From NCBI GenBank assembly GCA_947457745.1, contig CANGWT010000056.1, forward strand, positions 1-9,401: a stretch of DNA of 9,401 nucleotides, written 5' to 3'. Of this stretch, positions 6,644 through 9,401 are shown piece after piece. The first letter of the stretch is position 1; every line of letters starts with the position of its first letter. The stretch is from Burkholderiaceae bacterium. GTDB taxonomy: Bacteria > Pseudomonadota > Gammaproteobacteria > Burkholderiales > Burkholderiaceae. The translations under genes and the position numbers were made by a program. The notes under the pieces are model-generated. The model was not told the DNA's origin and made no database searches. It was given only the letters and a program-made list of their open reading frames with translations.

Positions 6644-7411
6644 CTATGCGATTTGTTTTTTTCGGATCGAGCGCTCAAGTGGGATGGTGTCTAGATTAGG
6701 CTCTAGCGCCTCCCGTTCATCAAATACAAAGCAACTGCCGGTGTAGTGTGCGGAGCCAACCTCTTCAAAGTACTTGAGGATGCCGCCCTCAAGTTGGTAG
6801 CTGTGTTGCATGCCAATTTCACGCATGTAAAGTCCGGATTTTTCACAGCGAATTCCGCCGGTACAAAAGCTCACTAAAGTTTTATCGGCTAGCGCATCTT
6901 TGTGTGCAGTGATTGCCGCAGGAAATTCTGTAAATTTCTCGATATTGAAATGCAGTGCATTTTCAAAAGTCCCATACTCGACTTCAAAAGTATTGCGGGT
7001 GTCCACCATCACTACCGGGCGCCCTAAATCATCGGTTCCGCGATCAAGCCACTCTTGTAATTTTTTCGGTGCGATGAAGTTTGCGCGACCCTCTTCTGGA
7101 CGAATTGCTGGGTGATTCATCCGAATGATTTCATTCTTAATTTTGACCAACATTTTCTTGAAGGGCTGAGTTTCGGACCAGCTGTCTTTGGTTTGAAGGG
7201 GTGCAAAGCGCGGATCCTGGCGTAAGTCATTGAGAAAGTTACGCAATTTGGGTTCGCTACCAGCTAAAAACATATTGATACCCTCGCCAGTTAAGAGAAT
7301 GGTGCCCTTTAACTGGCCAGAATTGCACTCATCTAAGATCTTGGCGCGTAGCTCAGTTAAATTGTCCAGACTGACAAATAAGTAGGCAGCTATGTTCAAA
7401 ATTGGTTTCAT
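6644..7411 (-). CDS. trhO: tRNA uridine(34) hydroxylase TrhO, rhodanese-domain short form
   Basis: The enzyme forms 5-hydroxyuridine at the wobble position of certain tRNAs, oxygen-dependently, in the cytosol. At 255 residues it matches the short form; the E. coli protein (YceA) is about 350 and has a cysteine-rich tail that is absent here. The N-terminal domain has KGTILLTGEGINMFLAG (35-51), and the rhodanese domain runs from about 110 to 220. The catalytic loop is CTGGIRCEK at 183-191, with C183 as the expected reactive cysteine and C189 as the second one. The protein ends soon after the family motif CFVFDERE (227-234). I chose the ATG at 7411 because it begins the family's usual MKPILNIAAY start. 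An ATG at 7423 and a TTG at 7450 are also in frame. The gene is divergent from Bug 3 and is a housekeeping gene between catabolic ones. Confidence -1.
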   Translation of the reverse strand: MKPILNIAAYLFVSLDNLTELRAKILDECNSGQLKGTILLTGEGINMFLAGSEPKLRNFLNDLRQDPRFAPLQTKDSWSETQPFKKMLVKIKNEIIRMNHPAIRPEEGRANFIAPKKLQEWLDRGTDDLGRPVVMVDTRNTFEVEYGTFENALHFNIEKFTEFPAAITAHKDALADKTLVSFCTGGIRCEKSGLYMREIGMQHSYQLEGGILKYFEEVGSAHYTGSCFVFDEREALEPNLDTIPLERSIRKKQIA

Positions 7412-7486
7412 GGGTAATCTCATCTTGCTCTGCCATCCATTATCAAACAAGCGGCGGGGATGGGTGGTAATCTTGCAGTCTTAATC

Positions 7487-7493
7487 GAGGGAG
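7487..7493 (+). promoter_or_regulatory. Ribosome binding site of the Bug 3 gene
   Basis: GAGGGAG, 8 nt before the ATG at 7502. It decides that start over the in-frame ATG at 7460, which would add 14 residues that are not signal-like. Confidence -1.
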
Positions 7494-7501
7494 ATGATGT
7501 C

Positions 7502-8500
7502 ATGCCGATTTGCTTGAAAATAACTAAAAAAGCCCTTTTATTTGGCCTATTTTTGATGTTTGCTGGTTCTTTTGCTAGTGCTCAAACTGCCGGTGTGGGC
7601 GCTTGGCCTACCCAAAAGCCAATTCGCCTAATTGCTGTTTTCCCGCCAGGTGGCTCTGTGGATCAAGTAGCGCGTACCTTGGCCCCGGCCCTCCAAGCAG
7701 AATTAAAGCAAAACGTCATTGTTGAAAATATTGGTGGGGCATCCGGTGTGATTGGAACTGCCGCCATGACAAGGTCAGATCCTGATGGTTATACCTTTGC
7801 AGTGGTATTTGACACGCACGGTGTAAATCCAATTCTCAAAGACAAGCTTCCGTATGACACGATCAAAGATATAGCACCTGTAACCTTAATTGGTACGTCA
7901 CCGATGGTATTGGTCGCCAGTAAAAATTCTGGAATCACAAGCTTCAAGCAATTAGTAGACCAGTCTAAGACGGGTAAACAATTTAGCTATGGATCCATTG
8001 GTATTGGTAGCTTGGGTCATTTAGCAATGGCGCGTTTGGCTAAGCAAGCGGGATTCGATTGGAATCACGTTCCTTATCGTGGCGGAGGCCCATTGATGCA
8101 AGATGTTCTGGGCGGTCAAGTGCAACTGGCTGTTGGTTCAGAATTCTTGGTCAAGCCACACGTTGATAGTGGCGGCGTCATCCCCTTAGTAATCACTACC
8201 GCTAAAAGATCTCCTGAGTTGCCGAATGTGCCGACGATTGCTGAAAGTGGTTTCCCTGGATTTAATGCACCAGCATGGTGGGCGGTTTTGGCTCCGGGCA
8301 AAACTCCACCAGCAATCGTTAATGCCATGAACCAGGCTGTTACTAAAGCGTTAAAAACACCAGCTGTATCCGAGAAACTGAAGTCTCAAGGGATTCAAAT
8401 TGTGGCTGGTAACCCAGAAACTTTGCGCGACTTTATCGGCAAGCAAATTGCGATATGGGGCAAGTTTGTCATTGAAAACAATATTAAAGAAACGCAATAA
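7502..8500 (+). CDS. Bug/TctC-family periplasmic substrate-binding protein (Bug 3)
   Basis: From the ATG at 7502 this is a 332-residue binding protein of usual family length. The signal peptide has KITKK at 6-10, a hydrophobic core, and a likely cut after ASA at 25-27. Mature features are IRLIAVFPPGGSVDQVAR with D54 in the first ligand loop, VVENIGG-type sequence (IVENIGGASGVIG, 73-85), DPDGYT (93-98) and HVPYRGGGPLMQDVLGGQ (189-206). THGVNP (105-110) and KLPYDTIKD (115-123) closely match Bug 2, which suggests the two are related paralogues with similar ligand pockets. The gene is followed by a CMD-family protein 9 nt later, so it probably opens a small operon. No TctA/TctB partner is visible. 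The bound acid cannot be named from sequence alone. Confidence -1.
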   Translation: MPICLKITKKALLFGLFLMFAGSFASAQTAGVGAWPTQKPIRLIAVFPPGGSVDQVARTLAPALQAELKQNVIVENIGGASGVIGTAAMTRSDPDGYTFAVVFDTHGVNPILKDKLPYDTIKDIAPVTLIGTSPMVLVASKNSGITSFKQLVDQSKTGKQFSYGSIGIGSLGHLAMARLAKQAGFDWNHVPYRGGGPLMQDVLGGQVQLAVGSEFLVKPHVDSGGVIPLVITTAKRSPELPNVPTIAESGFPGFNAPAWWAVLAPGKTPPAIVNAMNQAVTKALKTPAVSEKLKSQGIQIVAGNPETLRDFIGKQIAIWGKFVIENNIKETQ

Positions 8501-8503
8501 GGA
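8499..8503 (+). promoter_or_regulatory. Ribosome binding site of the CMD-family gene
   Basis: AAGGA overlaps the Bug 3 stop codon and lies 6 nt before the ATG at 8510. The ATG at 8504 touches it directly and is too close, so 8510 is the likelier start. Confidence -1.
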
Positions 8504-8509
8504 ATGGAT

Positions 8510-9061
8510 ATGAGTGAGCGTTTAATTCCCTATCAGCCGATGGACTTAGCGGAGCCTGCTGAGCTGGTGGCAGCTATTCGTAAAAGACGCGGTGGTCAGT
8601 TCATTAATTTGGATCGCATCCTTTTACACAGCACCCCCATTGCCGAGGGCTGGAATCATTTTGTGGGCGAGATCCGCAATAACCTCTCCTTAGATCCCAA
8701 GCTGCGTGAGCTTGCGATGTGTGGGGTAGCTGTTCTCAATGGCGCTGAATATGAGTTTTTTCACCACGCCCCGCCGTTTATCAAAGCAGGCGGTACTGAA
8801 GAGCAAGTCCAAGCACTTCGTTTCATTGGCCAACCAAGCTTTCCCAGCGCCTTATTTTCTGCTGTTGAAAATGATGCTGTTGAGCTCACGTTTCAGATGA
8901 CGCGTAATATTCAGGTTGATAGCGCTCTGATGAAGCGTTTGCAGGCTTCTTTGGGCAATACCAATACCGTTGAGCTTGTCACTGTAGTAGCAGCTTACAA
9001 CATGGTCTCTCGGTTTTTGATCGCCTTGGATGTTAATCCCGAGGAACATCCTCCTGAGTAA
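8510..9061 (+). CDS. Carboxymuconolactone decarboxylase-like (AhpD-fold) protein
   Basis: This 183-residue protein has the AhpD/CMD helical fold signature RELAMCGVAVLNGAEYEFFHHAPPF in the middle: E67, C71, E80, and H85 with H86. The redox CxxC pair of true AhpD is absent, since C71 stands alone. A peroxidase-partner role is therefore less likely than a decarboxylase or hydrolase-like one, as in the CMD branch. A second helical region around VELVTVVAAYNMVSRFL (154-170) matches the expected end of the domain. The start at 8510 is chosen from the Shine-Dalgarno spacing; 8504 is possible. It lies 9 nt after Bug 3 and 3 nt before the next gene. Proteins of this branch often sit next to Bug receptors in Burkholderiales (general impression, not checked). 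Its substrate is unknown, but it may process the acid that Bug 3 binds. Confidence -1.
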   Translation: MSERLIPYQPMDLAEPAELVAAIRKRRGGQFINLDRILLHSTPIAEGWNHFVGEIRNNLSLDPKLRELAMCGVAVLNGAEYEFFHHAPPFIKAGGTEEQVQALRFIGQPSFPSALFSAVENDAVELTFQMTRNIQVDSALMKRLQASLGNTNTVELVTVVAAYNMVSRFLIALDVNPEEHPPE

Positions 9062-9064
9062 TTC

Positions 9065-9401
9065 ATGAACCAGGGTAGCTCGATTCATTGGGAAGAGGGT
9101 GGCCAGACCTGTTCAGCTGTTTGGCATTCTGAAAATGGCATAGCGGTACATAAAAAAGTGGTGACTGCTGACGATACATTCACAGCGGACGATGCCTATC
9201 GCTTGGCATGTGAAGGTACGGCTATCCTCTGGAAGGGGGATTTTCAAAATGCCCGCCAGCTGCTGCAGGCATTGGTTCGACGTGTAGATAAACCTTCAAA
9301 AAAAACGAAGCGCGCAGGCAATAGACTGGATAAGTCAGGTGAGCCCGTTATACAGAAATCAGCAAAAGATATTTTTAATCAACACCGCCTGATTCAATCT
9401 C
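9065..9401 (+). CDS. Probable SAM-dependent methyltransferase, 5' part only
   Basis: An ATG at 9065, 3 nt after the preceding stop, opens a frame that stays open to the window edge (112 complete codons). The visible part has no catalytic motif. It contains WHSENGIAVHKKV, then ACEGTAILWKGDFQNARQLL at about 54-73, a basic linker rich in K and R (about 77-92), and DIFNQHRLIQS at the edge. This layout recalls the N-terminal region of a class I methyltransferase found in Polynucleobacter and relatives, where the SAM-binding domain lies downstream. That is recognition from memory and moderate at best. The short gap suggests cotranscription with the CMD gene, though a housekeeping modification enzyme could simply be adjacent. 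Confidence -1.
   Translation, partial: MNQGSSIHWEEGGQTCSAVWHSENGIAVHKKVVTADDTFTADDAYRLACEGTAILWKGDFQNARQLLQALVRRVDKPSKKTKRAGNRLDKSGEPVIQKSAKDIFNQHRLIQS

Overview
The window looks like chromosomal DNA of a free-living betaproteobacterium of the Burkholderiales, most like Polynucleobacter. This is inferred from three periplasmic Bug-type (TctC family) binding proteins, moderate GC by eye, compact spacing, and the gene types. No database search was possible. I see no insertion sequence, prophage, tRNA, rRNA or CRISPR. All complete genes read through without frameshifts.

Layout. (1) Positions 1-728, plus strand: the 3' end of a LigB-type extradiol dioxygenase (DODA/YgiD type), followed 9 nt later by a CrcB fluoride channel. 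(2) Positions 744-6238, minus strand: a compact six-gene run, read right to left: Bug receptor, MmgE/PrpD-family protein, D-2-hydroxyacid dehydrogenase, two half-size ChrA-type transporter subunits, and a second Bug receptor. The last three junctions overlap, two of them as ATGA stop/start overlaps, so this is very probably one operon. (3) Positions 6239-6631: an AT-rich divergent intergenic region and a small antibiotic-biosynthesis-monooxygenase-like (ABM) gene on the plus strand. (4) Positions 6644-7411, minus strand: the short form of the tRNA uridine hydroxylase TrhO, convergent with the ABM gene. (5) Positions 7502-9401, plus strand: a third Bug receptor, a carboxymuconolactone-decarboxylase-like (CMD) protein, and the 5' part of a probable methyltransferase, with gaps of 9 and 3 nt.

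How the genes may work together. The six-gene run joins periplasmic capture of an organic acid (Bug proteins) with two enzyme families that act on hydroxy- and oxo-acids. It therefore looks like a carboxylate uptake and catabolism operon. No TctA/TctB membrane partner is present. Instead, a paired short-chain CHR transporter is translationally coupled to a Bug gene. The most interesting hypothesis here is that this CHR pair moves an organic anion, or works with the Bug receptor, rather than exporting chromate. The evidence is gene order only, so this is inference. The rest is familiar families in an accessory catabolic arrangement, and I do not see a clearly novel system.
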